From: Lepisosteus oculatus
Taxonomy: Eukaryota > Chordata > Actinopteri > Semionotiformes > Lepisosteidae
Direction: 5' to 3'
Assembly (NCBI RefSeq): GCF_040954835.1
Contig: NC_090697.1
Span: forward strand, 4,290,501-4,354,500
Length of the DNA: 64,000 nt
The translations under genes were made by a program, and so were the position numbers. Positions 1 to 12,060 of this stretch are shown here, piece after piece (position 1 is the first letter of the stretch; the number at the start of each line of letters is the position of its first letter). The notes beneath the pieces are model-generated. The model ran no database searches. It was given only the letters and a program-made list of their open reading frames with translations, and was not told where the DNA came from.

Positions 1-240
1 GGTCATCGTGGGTCAGTTCCTTGGATCTCTGTAGCTAAAGTAATTTCTTCATGATCAGGGCTTCTGCATTTTGTATCTTTAAAGATTTTTTGTTACCTGC
101 ATGTAAAACTCTACACTATCTACATTATTTTTTATCAGCCAGTTCTTCAGATACCAGATCTGTTCCAGATTAGAATTATAGTTTTTATAGTGTTTGGTAC
201 TCCTCGTGTTTTGGTATGTGCTTCACTAGTTTCCTACATA
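1..240. other. Unassigned AT-rich sequence
   Basis: No coding potential, family-specific motif or repeat with a second copy in the window was recognised here. Confidence 0.3.
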
Positions 241-345
241 TAGTGCCTTGCAAAAGTATTCACCAGTTCTAGTGATGTTCTCATTTTGTTGAATTATAAA
301 TGATACAGTATATACTGTTATACAGTCATCAGTTACTACGATGGC
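241..345. mobile_element. Tc1-like transposon terminus fragment
   Basis: The stretch beginning ATAGTGCCTTGCAAAAGTAT resembles the terminal inverted repeat common to a Tc1/mariner family of fishes. Only the end is present; no transposase follows. A decayed Tc1-like transposase occurs separately at about 31560-32270. Family identity is from memory of the terminal motif. Confidence 0.55.
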
Positions 346-405
346 TCTGATATCCCTGCCATCTGGCCAGTTGGCATGATTCTGTACATGCCAACTGTAC
401 ATGCC

Positions 406-2000
406 CTAGTTGTCTCCTAGGGCGTTCTGGTTTAAGGTCCACTGTTGTCGAATGAACTTCCCTCCCATGGAAACCACCAGATCATTCTGGGTCCCCCCAT
501 CCAATCCCTCATTATCCGATCCTTTATCATCATGTTTATCAGAGGCCCATCTTGTCCTGGCTCTGTCTTCTTCCAGAACCTCTGGGACAAAGTTGCACTG
601 CATCAGAAAATCCATGTGTATGTGTTCATTGTGTTTTTCTCCACCTCTTTTAAGGGCAAACCACATACACAGGTAGATCTTCTTATCGCTCGATCACCCT
701 ATAGGGTTCCCCTTCCATGCAGTTGGTGAAATTCAGTTTGAGTCACTGATTCATACTTAATCTGAAAACCCTCTGTATCTAAGGATCTGTGCCTGTGGCT
801 GGAAGGCTGCTGAATCCTGCGGCCAGCAGAGGAATCCTACTCTGTTGGACCCCTGAGCAAGGCCCTTAACCCCAACTGCTCCTGGGGCGCCATATAAGTG
901 GCTGACCCTGCACTCTGACCCCCAACGTCTCTCCCTGTCTGTGTGTCTCATGGAGAGCAAGTTGGGGTATGCAAAAAAAAAGACAAATTCCTAATACAAG
1001 AAATGTTATATGGTCAATAAAGTGATCTTATCTTAAACCCAGTTGCCTAGTTGTAACTGGAACTCCTGGACCCTCTGATTGTACTTCTACATCTACTAAG
1101 TACTGACTGTACTGCTTCCTTGGTATTTAAGGCAGCTTTTTGGAGCATGCCTCCCAGTGTGAAACCTAGAGCTGGGTCACATAGCTCAGGATTTCATCCT
1201 GTATTGTTCTTCACATGGCTCTTCCAGTCTGCCTTCCAGTCCAGCCTCAGCATGCATAGTATATGCTTCTTCTCTGTGGGGCATCCTGGATAAGCCATCA
1301 GAATTGGCATTGCTTCGCCCTGACCTGTAATGGATCTCAAAGTTGAGATCCAGCTGCTCCACCCATTTTTGTTCTGATACACTGAGTTTACTGTGCTGGT
1401 CACATATAGCAGTGGATTTATGTCTGTCAAGACTCTGAACAGACAACCTGTCAGGCAGTCCCAGAACTTCTCCACATTGCCCATTTCAGAGCAAAGAATT
1501 CAAGGTTATGGCCAGGGTACCTTTTCTCCCCTGGGGATGCACAACAAATCAACCTTTCTTTTTCCCTTTGTTCAGCTCTCAGTCCCTCCAGTGACGCATG
1601 TTCACATAACTCAATAGCTCAGTTGCTGTAAGCTTCTGCTTTGGTCTCTGAAACACATTTTTCTGACCATGTGAATGGAGGTAACTTTGGGTATCCCAGT
1701 TTCCTCTTTCCCTCCTGTGAACAGGAAAAGGGGACTTTCTGTGAGTGGGAGTCGGCCATGTCTGTATCCATTGTATATTTTCGGGGTCTCTCACTATCTC
1801 CTCTTCTGAGACTGGTTGGCCAAGATACCTGACTAACAATGAGATCCTAAGGGCTGTCAAACATGGCTCACACAGAACCAGGGGGATGCCGAGATTCTGG
1901 ACTCTTTGGAGGTCCAGGACATTCCCCGAGGCTCCAACAGTATGTCGACACAAGCCTCCAGGATGATGTAATGGATTGTGGGTGGAGAATGCATCATTCC
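406..2000 (-). pseudogene. Degenerate Ty3/Gypsy pol remnant
   Basis: Several minus-strand reading frames read as pieces of one Ty3/Gypsy polyprotein in the expected order. At about 1790-1880 the peptide YLGQPVSEEEIVRDPENIQW resembles the end of the reverse transcriptase. At 1190-1480 two overlapping frames contain FRVLTDINPLLYV and VEQLDLNFEIHYRSGRSNAN followed by DGLSRMP, the RNase H end. At 406-760 a frame with CPKRGGEKHNEHIHMDFLMQ resembles the integrase C-terminus. Frameshifts, stops and missing segments separate the blocks, and a SINE sits inside at about 770-1036. No LTRs were recognised. This is a dead retrotransposon, not a host gene. Confidence 0.7.
770..1036 (+). mobile_element. tRNA-derived SINE, 5'-truncated copy
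   Basis: This copy is closely related to the SINE at 6303-6590, sharing AAGGATCTG, CTGTGGCTGGAAGG, ACTCTGTTGG, GGCTGACCCTGCACTCT and the tail AAAGTGATCTTATCTTA. It lacks the first 35 or so bases of the other copy and its B box is damaged. It lies within the Gypsy remnant and so arrived later. Confidence 0.75.
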
Positions 2001-2099
2001 ACTTTAAAATTACCAGGTGGCGTAGTCAGCTGAAAAGTCTAAAGTATCCTGTGTGAGGTCACCATCCATAGCGAGCCCACGAGAAACTAGGCAGGAACA

Positions 2100-3679
2100 G
2101 GGAGAGCCATTCCCATCACAAAAAAGACAATTAGCTATTTTAAAAAATGGTGCCTGTGTTTGTACAGTGTTGAAAATACCTATACGGTACGTTGAATCCC
2201 TGTTTGTTGCTGTACAAAATTACAGAATAGGGAAAAGGTTTTCCATTCATTTCACATCCATTTAAGACAGGGAGTTAATTCTGGGTAAGATACTTGTTTA
2301 ATAGGCTGCAGATTCCCCCATTGCCCATTTAAGGTGTTTTGTGTCTACATTTCAAGTATAATTTTGCATTTTCTATAGAACTGTTGTCATTTCTGAGTGA
2401 GCTTGGGTGATCAGTCCCACATACTCATATAGTACAGCACAAGTAAGAATACATTCAGTCAGACCTGCTCTCAGTCTGTGAGCTTTAAGTCAGATGTGGC
2501 TATTTTTCACCTCGCTGCATCTTTACAACAGTGGGATGCAAAAGAATGGACTCCGATATTCACAGAATTGTTAATGTGTATGTACAGTTATATCATCAAA
2601 CATTTAATGTGTAATATTTCACTATACTATATATGTCTAACTTATTGTAAGATTAGTCCTACAGTGTTACCAAGATTTGCTGAACAAAGAGCATGCATGC
2701 AATGCACTCAGTTTTATCTGACTATAAAGGGTGTAATTATTAATTTTACTGTTTGCTTGTATACGAAGGTAGTGTCAGGATAATATTTGATATTTCTGAA
2801 TTTAAATCATTAGTGTATCACATATTTTCAAATATCTACATCTTTAAAGTGAATATTTTGATCAAAACTTAAATGCTCCAACTGACCATTTTTATGGATT
2901 AAAAAAGTTAAATGTCAAAATAAACAACGGGAAGTAAAATATGCTGATGTGTTTTTAATTCACTATACCAAAACTAAATTAGTTGCATACAATTGCTTTC
3001 ACAAGTTGCACAATTAGTTGAATGGCCAGTGAAATGATTAAATTTGTGCTTAATAATATTTTACTTGATGCACCTGTCTCTTTAATATCCTATAGTTAGA
3101 AAGTTAATTTAATCAAGAGATTCAACCATGTGATCCAGAATGCTTCAAGAATTGATAGAGAAGCTCGGATCAGGAGTAGTACAGTATAAAAAAAATCAGA
3201 CACCCTGAATATCCATTTTATTTTTTAAGAAGGTAAATATGCTTTCTTGATATGCTCAATAGAGTATAGTTTTATTGCTTTCGTAACAATAATTCATTTA
3301 GATTGTCCTTGTCATCCTATAGTTCATTCCAGTTTAATCAGTTTCACCACAGAGTGTTGGTGATCTGATTAACCTTCTTATGCTGCTTTTCCTGCTCAAA
3401 CGAATCTGATGCTGGGAGCTGCTCACTAGGCAGTTCACATGATCTCATCAGAAACATAATCTGTGACGTCAAAGCACAACTATCCTATAATAAAGAGTGA
3501 CAAATCACAGCTTATACCTCAAATGGAGAAACAACTGGCGACTGAGTACGCTTTGATATTTGGTGTGATATACGTACTGCTTTATGGCAAAAGTGATGAA
3601 GTAGGTTTTCTTTAAGATATCTGATTGCTATACTATTATTTTAATTGTGACCTTCATTTCACTTTTCTATTCCTTTGAA
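2100..3679. other. Intergenic interval upstream of the first TAAR gene
   Basis: AT-rich DNA with no supported gene. CCTATAATAAAG at about 3484 could be a TATA-type element for the receptor gene that starts at 3680, but no matching element is shared with the other TAAR upstream regions, so this is weak. Confidence 0.4.
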
Positions 3680-4699
3680 ATGGAATTAAGTGATTTGCAT
3701 TGTTGTCATGCTATAGAGTATTGCTTTCCATCGAACAATGCATCTTGTCTTAAAGAAATTCGATCTACAGCAGTCTATGCTATTCTCTACACAGTGCTGG
3801 TTGCAGCGATTTGTGTAACAGTGTGTGGAAACCTGGTGGTAATCATTTCTATCTCTCACTTCAAGCAGCTTCACACACCAACAAATCTCCTCTTACTCTC
3901 CCTGGCTGTTGCAGACTTTTTAGTAGGTACGATGGTGATGCCTTTTGTTTTTAATCTTTTCATAGAAAGCTGTTGGTATTTTGGTGACATACTATGTTCT
4001 ATCCTGAAGTTACTTGATTCTGTTTTAATTTCTGTATCTCTGAGTAATCTGGCATTTATAGCTATTGACCGCTATTTTGCTGTGTGTGACCCATTGCTTT
4101 ACTCCACTAAAATCAATTTTAAAATGATGCGCTTATTTATTCTGTGCAGCTGGTTACTGTTTCCGCCCTACAGACTGGCTCTGCTGTACTTTAATGGAAA
4201 TTTTGATGGCCCTGATACCCTGAGTATTTGTCTTGGACAGTGTTTTTTTGTAATGTCTGCAAACTGGAGAATTATTGATCTGATAGTTACATTAATTTTG
4301 CCTTGCTCTATTATGATAGGTCTGTATGTAAACATCTTTATAGTTGCCACAAGACAAGCAAGAGTAATCAGTTCTATTACACAACAAATATTATCCATGG
4401 ATAAAAGGAGAAACAAAATCTCTAAAAAATCAGAACGAAAGGCTGCAAAAACATTAGGAATTGTAGTATTTGTTTTTCTATTTTGTTGGGTACCATATTA
4501 CCTATGTGTCCTCATAGAAGAAGAAATGCATACATCTTCTGGGGTACTTTACTTTCTAGGGTTTATAGTATATTTGAACTCTGCCATGAATCCAATCATT
4601 TATGCTTTGTTTTATCCCTGGTTTAAAAAATCAGTTAAATTGATCATTACTTTAAGAATATGTAACCCAGATTCTTCTTTGATTAGTCTGACTATGTAA
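3680..4699 (+). CDS. Trace amine-associated receptor with both D3.32 and D5.42
   Basis: A 339-residue class A G-protein-coupled receptor of the TAAR family, expected to sense amines at the surface of olfactory neurons. Visible landmarks: N-glycosylation sequon NAS at 20-22, N51 (1.50), D79 (2.50), C106 (3.25), DRY at 130-132, W158 (4.50), ECL2 CLGQC at 184-188, P208 (5.50), CWVP around W270, and NSAMNPIIYALFYPWF in TM7, matching the TAAR signature. The frame is open upstream to a GTG at 3647, but the first ATG at 3680 aligns with the starts of paralogues and is preferred. D113 (3.32) and D200 (5.42) are both present, the di-acid pattern that in zebrafish TAAR13c binds diamines such as cadaverine. 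A diamine ligand is therefore inferred. TM4 is odd, with FPPYR introducing two prolines and an arginine. AATAAA follows at 4795. Subfamily number unassigned. Confidence 0.93.
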   Translation: MELSDLHCCHAIEYCFPSNNASCLKEIRSTAVYAILYTVLVAAICVTVCGNLVVIISISHFKQLHTPTNLLLLSLAVADFLVGTMVMPFVFNLFIESCWYFGDILCSILKLLDSVLISVSLSNLAFIAIDRYFAVCDPLLYSTKINFKMMRLFILCSWLLFPPYRLALLYFNGNFDGPDTLSICLGQCFFVMSANWRIIDLIVTLILPCSIMIGLYVNIFIVATRQARVISSITQQILSMDKRRNKISKKSERKAAKTLGIVVFVFLFCWVPYYLCVLIEEEMHTSSGVLYFLGFIVYLNSAMNPIIYALFYPWFKKSVKLIITLRICNPDSSLISLTM

Positions 4700-4799
4700 A
4701 TTTTATGTATTTTGTTTGAGTGTACAGGTCATGGTGGAAACATGCTGTGGATTTGTCTTTATTCTAATGAAATCTTCATGCCTGCATTATAGGAAATAA

Positions 4800-5195
4800 A
4801 AACTGAATTATTTGTATCAACCACAGCAGCTCATTTTCATGTGGTGTTTCATTTAGAAAAGTCATGACTGGGAGAATTTTATTTGACAAGATAGAGAAAA
4901 AGAATTATAGTATGTACATTACTTCATTGCAGGTTTTGTCAGTTTTCACATTATTACGTTATTTTAGTAAGGCTCTAAAGGAAAAATAAACATGTTCAAG
5001 ATCTTTGAAATATTTGAAAATAAAAACTGTCAATGCATTGTAAATTCATTGTCTATATCATCTCTATCTTAATAACTGTGAGAAGATTAACATTAAAAAA
5101 ATCTTTAAACAACTTTAATCACTGTGTATTTGTGTGAATGATTAATACAATGTACCCCTTAGTCACCCATCCCTTTCCTAACTACTTTGTCCAAT
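4800..5195. other. Intergenic AT-rich sequence
   Basis: AT-rich DNA between the first TAAR gene and the SINE at 5196. I see no gene or recognisable repeat. Confidence 0.3.
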
Positions 5196-5398
5196 TCAGG
5201 ACCTAAAGCCTGTCACAGTGCATTCCCAGGACATTTAATGTACCAGTATGTCTTTGGACTGTAAGAGGAAACCCACAAAAACACTGGGAGAACATACAAA
5301 CTCAACAGAAATAACACAACAGATCTGAAACTAAATCCAGGGACCCCAGGACAGCAATGAGGCAGCAACGCTAACCACTGCATCACTGTGTCACCCCA
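5196..5398 (-). mobile_element. tRNA-derived SINE (HE1/DANA-like), minus strand
   Basis: Read on the minus strand it begins GGGGTGACACAGTG and continues with GGTTAGCGTTGCTGCCTCAT, a tRNA-like A-box region, then the body with GTATGTTCTCCCAGTG and GTCCAAAGACATACTG. The arrangement matches the widespread fish HE1/V-SINE type. Related copies are at 27690-28000, 48395-48455 and 63640-63915, all on the minus strand. Family name is inferred. Confidence 0.72.
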
Positions 5399-5399
5399 A

Positions 5400-6302
5400 C
5401 CTGTAGATATTTCAGTTTCTAGTCATAAAAGTCTGTTTGAACCTGTCCTAACATTTAATGTATGGTATGCTTCCCAGTATACTGCAGTCTCGTTATATTC
5501 TTCTCTTTTTGTTTTCATATAGAAACATGCAGTTTTTATAAATTTTTCCAAGTTAATACTTTCAATTTCTTGGCATTTTCCAGATCTCTTCTATATTATT
5601 TAATTCCTACCTATAAGAATACAAGTTTTGAGATTTTACTATAGCAATGACAAAATCTCCAACAAGGTTTGAAAGAGATCATTGTTAACACTTCGGTAAC
5701 TGTATAGGATAAAATATTAAATTAAGCACCTTAACATCCTATTAATACCTAAGGTTTGAAATTACCTATTACATTTACTAGGACCCATAAAGTTGTGGAC
5801 ATTTGTTTAAATCTTCTGAACCACATGTTTCTCGAGCAGTAAGGGACTTGAAAATTTCAGTACCTTTCAGGAAGTTTCCATTTAAGCATGCATTATGTTG
5901 ATCATTTACTAAGGACATTAAATTGATAAAGCACAAACCTTAAGTGTAGTTCATAATGTACTGCATGTTATTTCTCATATTAACCACAATATGTTATCCA
6001 ATATTTTACAATATTTTATCCAAGCCCAGACATTTGTCAGCTACATAGCCCTCAGTGGCAGGCCATACTTGTTTTAAGGCCTCTGCATTATTTTTTACTA
6101 CCTCTGGGATTATGTTTGAGGTTAGCACAGAGGTACATTAACTCTTTTTGCTGTTGTACATCTGGTCCTTCACTCACAGACTCAGGGTATTGGGTTATGG
6201 ACTGCTGTGTCTCACATGGGTTGTAGCAGTGGAACTCCATTTCTCTGTTGTTCTGGTTTGGCCGTCATAAACCTAGGAATGCAATAGAAAACCAAAACCC
6301 CT
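5400..6302. other. Intergenic AT-rich sequence
   Basis: No gene or recognisable repeat. Short reading frames here have no family resemblance. Confidence 0.3.
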
Positions 6303-6590
6303 GAGGGGTGGAGCGGTGGCACTGTTGTTAAGGATCTGCGCCTGTGGCTGGAAGGTTGCTGGTTCAAATCCTGCAGCTAGTACAGGAATCCTACTCTGTT
6401 GGGAGGCTGAGCAAAACCCCTTAACACTAACTTCTCTAGGAGTGCTGCATAAACGGCTGACCCTGCACTCTAACCCCAATCTTCTCTCTCCCCATCTGTG
6501 TGTCTCATGGAGAGCAAGCTAGGGTATGTGAAAAGACAAATTCCTAATGCAAGAAATAATATATGGGCTAATAAAGTGATCTTATCTTAT
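6303..6590 (+). mobile_element. tRNA-derived SINE, near full length
   Basis: The head GGTGGCACTGTTGTTAAGG resembles a tRNA A box and GGTTCAAATCC at about 6361 is a good B box. The body is shared with the copy at 770-1036, and the tail ends in repeated ATCTT units, as expected for a SINE copied by target-primed reverse transcription. No open reading frame is expected. Confidence 0.78.
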
Positions 6591-8847
6591 CTGTACTTCC
6601 TTCCTTACCTTACCAGTGGGCTGACAAGGCAATGACTGAGTCTACTACAAGAATAGGAAGCTTTCAGCTGCCTGAGATTTTAGAGTTATGGCACTGGATG
6701 TGTGCTTCTCTTAGCAGTGCCTTTGTTTGGAGCCTCAACTCTGCGATATATTCTGGCATCTTAGCAGTGCCTTTAATCAGTGTCCTTAGCTCTGTGAAAG
6801 GTTAATTTGGGCCACCTGGTGTAGTTATTTGATTCTATTTGGTGCCATAGCTCCATGATGTAACTAGACTGCCTTAGCAGCCACATGCATGCCTGTTTTT
6901 TTGCCACACTGTCCTCCAACGTTGTGTTGTGTTGGCTCTCCAACCCAGCATCACACATAAACACATAAGAAATTTCTTGGAGTATTGGCTCCATGATGTC
7001 TTTATGTCTTTACACATTTAACACTTAGAACCATACTCCATGATGTGCTCTGTGCTTGGTCAGTCTGCCCTTTGACCTGAGGCAGCACACGGCTGCTAGT
7101 GTCCTTCTTCTTCATCACAAGTCCCCCAGTGCCACTGATCTGCAATCTACAACTAGATCTAGTAATCCCACAGGCAGGTACACATCTCAACAGCAGTCTT
7201 TCCTCCACTGTTCCTTCGGCACGCCACTGGAACAGGCTGGGTTTTTAAACTCCCAGTTCCCCATGGATTTGTGGCTTTAACTCCGGTCCCTTGCGGGAAA
7301 CCTAAAGAGTAATTAAAATCTTTTACATCTGCTGGGTTCCCTTGTCATACACAAACCTAGCCTAGCTGATTACCTGGTACTTAAAACACTTGCACACAGC
7401 AGCCATCCTTGCTGATTACTGCCAACTTCTAAAACACATGCAACAGCAAGCCTTGCTGAATAACTGGCTGTCTAAAACTAAATCACGGCCTGCAGCATAG
7501 CACTGTAGGTGCGCACTCAATCTTTCTGTCATAATCACGTCTATCTCACTCTCTGGATACTGGCATGTGAATCCTACTTGTAATGCTGCTTGTAGGACCA
7601 TCAACAGCTAACGCTTCTCATGAACTGCTGGCAGCTGCAGGCCTTTAAAGGTGCAGTCTCTAAATGAGACACTCTGCCATCATCATACCACACCTGGGGT
7701 CTTACAGCGTCTGAAATCAATGTTTCATTAACCAGTTCTCTGTAAGAAAACACTCTGCTATTTTCCCCAAATCTTTAATTTCCAAGTTTTATTTCTTTGT
7801 TCCTATTTTATAAGACAATAATTATTAAGGTAAATGGTATAAAGGAAATTAAAGGTAAAATGTAAATCCCCAAATGTATTTCCAATGAACACTGCAAATG
7901 TCAAATGATAATACAATCCCTCAGAGCTAGTGAGCACTTTAATTGTCACAATGCTGAGTTTGAGGTGGGGGCTTGGAGGCTCCATGACGGGCAGTTTTCA
8001 GGTGGGCACCTTCCATCATCAGTATATCACTGATGACCTCCACAACCTCTGCAGAAGGCACAGGAGTGGTTCTGGTGTTCCAGAACCATCCCCCTCTATG
8101 CCTCCACACTGTTCTCACATCTGACTTGTTGTCCCAGCTGGGGGTCTCTCTTCTTCAGTCATTGGAGTGGAATACACTTCCACTACCAACTTATTATTAT
8201 TAATAAATTAATAAAATTAAATTAATAAAGTTGGGCTAGGGCCGACTTGTATCCTGCTGCTCCTGTCAACAGCAATATTCCCATGAGCACTCAACCTGTC
8301 ATTCAAACTAGGTTGGGACGTCTTTTAATTAAACCTTCATTCTTTCAGTCAGGCTCCTGACCTCGTTCCCAATCACACTAATTGGCTAACGATTTAAGTC
8401 TGTTCAGAAAATTGGATATTTGCTCCGTCATTAGAGGTAAACCATGCAACCCTAGTGATCACATTCCTTGTATAGTGAAGTTCATAACTTAGTTATTCTC
8501 TTCTCTTTCTCCTTATTCTTCATTCCTGAAAAAAATTCTCCATTTTAATTTTTCCCTTCTTTGGTGCTGACTCGCCAGCCTCTCTTTTCTTTATTTTGTC
8601 TGGGAGCCAGGTGTACCTTTTAATTTTGTTTTCCTTTTCTTTCCACTAGCCCTTTTAAATCAGCCCAACCTTATTTAGAAGCCTACTATTGATCACTTTT
8701 TAATTCCCTGATCAGTTAAATAACCTTTGAAAGTACTTCAAGTCCTGCTCTTGGGCTTCACCTATATCTCCTGCTGCATAGCTATATTCTCAACTTTCTG
8801 CAGCATTACAATTCAGAAAAGTATTTCTATTTATATTAAGTGGATCT
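6591..8847. other. Anonymous interval, probably old repeats
   Basis: Moderately GC-rich stretches (6600-7650, 7900-8150) alternate with AT-rich DNA. Between 7380 and 7480 the phrases AAAACACTTGCACACAGCAG and AAAACACATGCAACAGCAAG repeat imperfectly, which suggests a degenerate tandem or LTR-type repeat. No reading frame resembles a known family. Confidence 0.35.
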
Positions 8848-9127
8848 AAAAGAGTACGGGTGTATCCCGGCGTCCCGGCCAAATTTCCCATTGATCCTTT
8901 CCAATCATGGCCTCCTAATAATCCCCATCTATGAATTTGCTTTATTACTCTGCTCTCCTCCCCACTGATAGCTGGTGTGTGGTGAGCGTTCTGGCACGCT
9001 ATGGCTGCCATCATCCAGGTGGGGCTGCACATTGGTGGTGGTGGAGGGGAGTCCCCATTACCTGTAAAGTGCTTTGAGTGGAGTGTCCAGAAAAGTGCTA
9101 TATAAGTGTAAACAATTATTATTAATT
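8848..9127 (+). mobile_element. LINE-mobilised repeat with UnaL2-type 3' tail
   Basis: The segment running from GTATCCCGGCG through CCATCATCCAGGTGGGGCTG to GTCCAGAAAAGTGCTATATA and a run of ATT units matches the segment at 42333-42590 in reverse orientation. The hairpin-like tail and short tandem repeats at the 3' end are typical of L2/UnaL2-clade retroposons or SINEs that use their machinery. No coding region is present. Confidence 0.7.
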
Positions 9128-11151
9128 ATTAGTAAAGAAGTAGGACAGTAGATTAAATTAAGTTAATGTTTTCACTAACATCTAACGCACCACAAGACCA
9201 AAGTCTTCGGTGCAGTTCAATTCATTGAAAATTCTTTGGGCAGTGTAACGCAGCATAGCAAAGTCATTTTGCTGCAGCAATGAGATTTGATGAGCGATCT
9301 GAGTGGCTTCGCTTTCACAATGAGCCTACTGTCCTGCCCTTGCTCTTACATGGAGACTCTAGCTCCCTGCTGTACGCATGTGCGCGTAACTCACTCACAA
9401 CTACTGGCGCTATCAGTCTCTGCCAGTCAGCACTTGGTATTCAGCCATGGTCTCTAGCCACTGACGTCTCCACTCTATGCCATTCTGCTGCGTCTCACAC
9501 TCTCAACACGCAACTCAGCGTCTTTAGTGTCTCAACCTCATACCAAGACTCACATTACTTACAAACTTCAGCCTTGCATTCCAGGTTGTACGTTTGCAAC
9601 TGTTGTCACATCTCTCTCTCATTCCCAACGACTACTGCCTTTATTCACAACTCCAATCCAACACACAACTCAACACAGACTGCCCAGACTCATGCTTTGC
9701 CAGAGGCTCACAATTATTCTGCACCTGCTGTACAGAACGAGAGCCCCTCTATTGCCTTCCTGCTCTCTGAACTTCGCTGCTGTCTCACAGCCTCCACTGC
9801 AACCCTCTCTCTTACAAATCACAGCTTCTGGAGAAATTTCCTCATGTGCAGACCTTGTTGACTTCACATACATTAGCATCAGAATCAACACTCATCTTGT
9901 TGCCACTGCAAACCTACAACCTAGACAGCATCCCACCGACACCCTGCACTGTACTATTTCTGCTTACATGCTGCATACAAATGATGACGATTTTTTTTTT
10001 AAATAAATGTAATAAAGATTGCATAAACCTACAGTATCTAGAATTTCGTCAGTTGGGAGTTTTGTTGGAATACACACATCATTTGAGATGAATTAATTCA
10101 TGTCGAGTATTCATTATTTATTTTATTTGTTAATTTCAGGAGACTGTGATCCCCTGAAGAGCTCCAGTACTCCTGCATCAGCAGCCTCAATCACCATGGC
10201 GCATTCCACACATGCAAGGAGCTCATCAGGGCCATCTCTAACGAGATCAGGCCCGGCTTATGAACATCGTTCAGAACCTCGATATTTAAACCCTGAGCCC
10301 AGATCCGACTGCTCCCACTGCGCATCACAGCTGCCTGACCTTCTCCTTCTGCTTCCCCTTCGCACCTCAGCTGCCTGACCTGCTCCTTCTGCTTCCTCTG
10401 CGTGGCGTAACAGAGACAATTTTATTTGGAAATCATTGTTTCATCTAATCTAGCTTCTAGCTAGGATATAAAAAAATATGAAAGTTCATGTAAACCATAT
10501 AAACAAAGTTTGAGTATTTGCCATTGTAAAACAAGCTGACCTGGTAACTTCTCTCCAAGTCAGCTTACAGCAAATAAGAATTTCAGGGCAAGTTGGGTTG
10601 TGAATTACTTTCACGAGTTTGCTGGTTTTTTTAGAAATGTAAACAATTTTTTGGGAAAGTGATATTTTTTCAAATTCTAGTTTTAAATAAAATTATGTAT
10701 TTCAATACTTTGCTCCACAACCAAACGATATTTACTGTATAACAATTTCAAACACTTATTAACATAATAAATCAAGTGTTCCATGAAACAAATACAAGTT
10801 ACAGCTGTTTCTTTAATTTTCTCCTTTTCTGGGTTCAAACAACAAAAAAAGAGAATAAAAAAGGCAACACAACCAATGCACATTCCACCCAGAGCATTGT
10901 CGCTTGTCTCAGGAACTTGGTAAGACTTCTTCCCACAGATTTTGTTGTGAAAAAAACACTATCCTTCTTTGTTCATCATTCATTCATTCTTTGATCATCT
11001 TTAAGAAGGTGTCCATTAAACTGCATATCCATAATAAGGAAGCTACTTACTTTACAAAAAAAGTACAAAGTATTTTCAAGGAATGAGGTTTACTGTAGAT
11101 ATTTCCCACTTTTCTAACTGAACTGTATCCCTGTTTTATTCTTCGGTGGTA
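9128..11151. other. Anonymous interval with a 193-codon frame of doubtful meaning
   Basis: A frame at 9280-9861 is open for 193 codons, rich in Ser, Thr, His and Leu, and resembles no family I recognise. An overlapping frame (9527-10006) is also open, which suggests compositional chance rather than coding selection. An A-rich stretch with AATAAA follows near 10000. At about 10320-10400 a 45 to 50-base phrase built around CAGCTGCCTGACC repeats twice. The stretch 10540-10640 resembles 24090-24140. Most likely old repeat DNA. Confidence 0.35.
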
Positions 11152-12060
11152 CAGATCCAGCCATTCAAAAAGATACGCTGCGTTAAAACACGGTGGATGT
11201 GGCGCAATATACCATAATATCATAATTGAATATGATAATAGTATCTGGAAGCACCTTATAAAACTGCCAGGTGGTGATAATAAAGCTTAACCTCTCATGT
11301 ACAGCTGAAATGGAAATCTAATAAGTAAATTGATTCTTAAAATGTAGAGAGCTTTGCAAAAAATATATTGGTGCTTTTAGAAAATATATTTCAAGGATGT
11401 AACTGCTGTGCTACGGGCAGATTTTTAGAAAACAGTGCGTCAACAAAGTACACACTGTTTAGGTTACTTTAGAAGACAATGTACCAAAACAATATATGCT
11501 GTCTGGGTCATTAGATTAGCCGAAAGTAACTGATAAGCTTTGAAAAACAAATCTAGTGGTGCTTCTTCTTTCGTTTTTATGATGTAATCTGTTTTGTCTT
11601 AGAAGGGACAAAGTGTTGAGCTTTCTCTACAGCGCAACATCTTATAAAAACCCTGTACTGCTTGTAACAAATTGAGTCTCTGATGCACTTTGCAGAGTGG
11701 CAACTGGGCTCCCAATATTGCAATATTGAAATAAAGACCTTACTCAGGTGAGAGCTCTGTCTTGTGGCTTCCTTGATAGTTATATTTCCATGACAAGCAT
11801 TTGAGCTGTCACCAGAAAACACCTGGTTTCGAATCCCAGTCACTGCTGAGGGACAATCTTTTTCCAATTAAGAATTTGTATACTCTTTAGACTTTTAATC
11901 ATTTTAAACTGCATATTACAGCATGTTAAACATTAAAAAGTCAGTATATGTTTTAAAAGCAAGATTGCTCAGTTGGACATTAGTACACAACATTTATCAT
12001 ACATTAATTATGCATAAATATTTTTTGCATCAAAGTCTTTAAGTAACTTACGCTGGGTTT
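11152..12060 (+). mobile_element. TA-flanked fold-back element, partial, interrupted
   Basis: After a TA at 11150-11151 the sequence starts CAGATCCAGCCATTCAAAA, the terminus of the dominant element family of this window. The next 130 bases match the left ends of the copies at 30472 and 48548. Homology then stops near 11300 and resumes near 11795 with CATTTGAGCTGTCACCAGAA and continues to about 12060, so roughly 490 bases are inserted. The resumed part has a tRNA-like B box (GGTTTCGAATCCC, about 11823) followed by five Ts. The opposite terminus was not found. Confidence 0.72.

Noticed and set aside
406-729. Plus-strand open frames
   Set aside because: The minus strand here reads as Gypsy integrase C-terminus, so the plus-strand frames are shadows.
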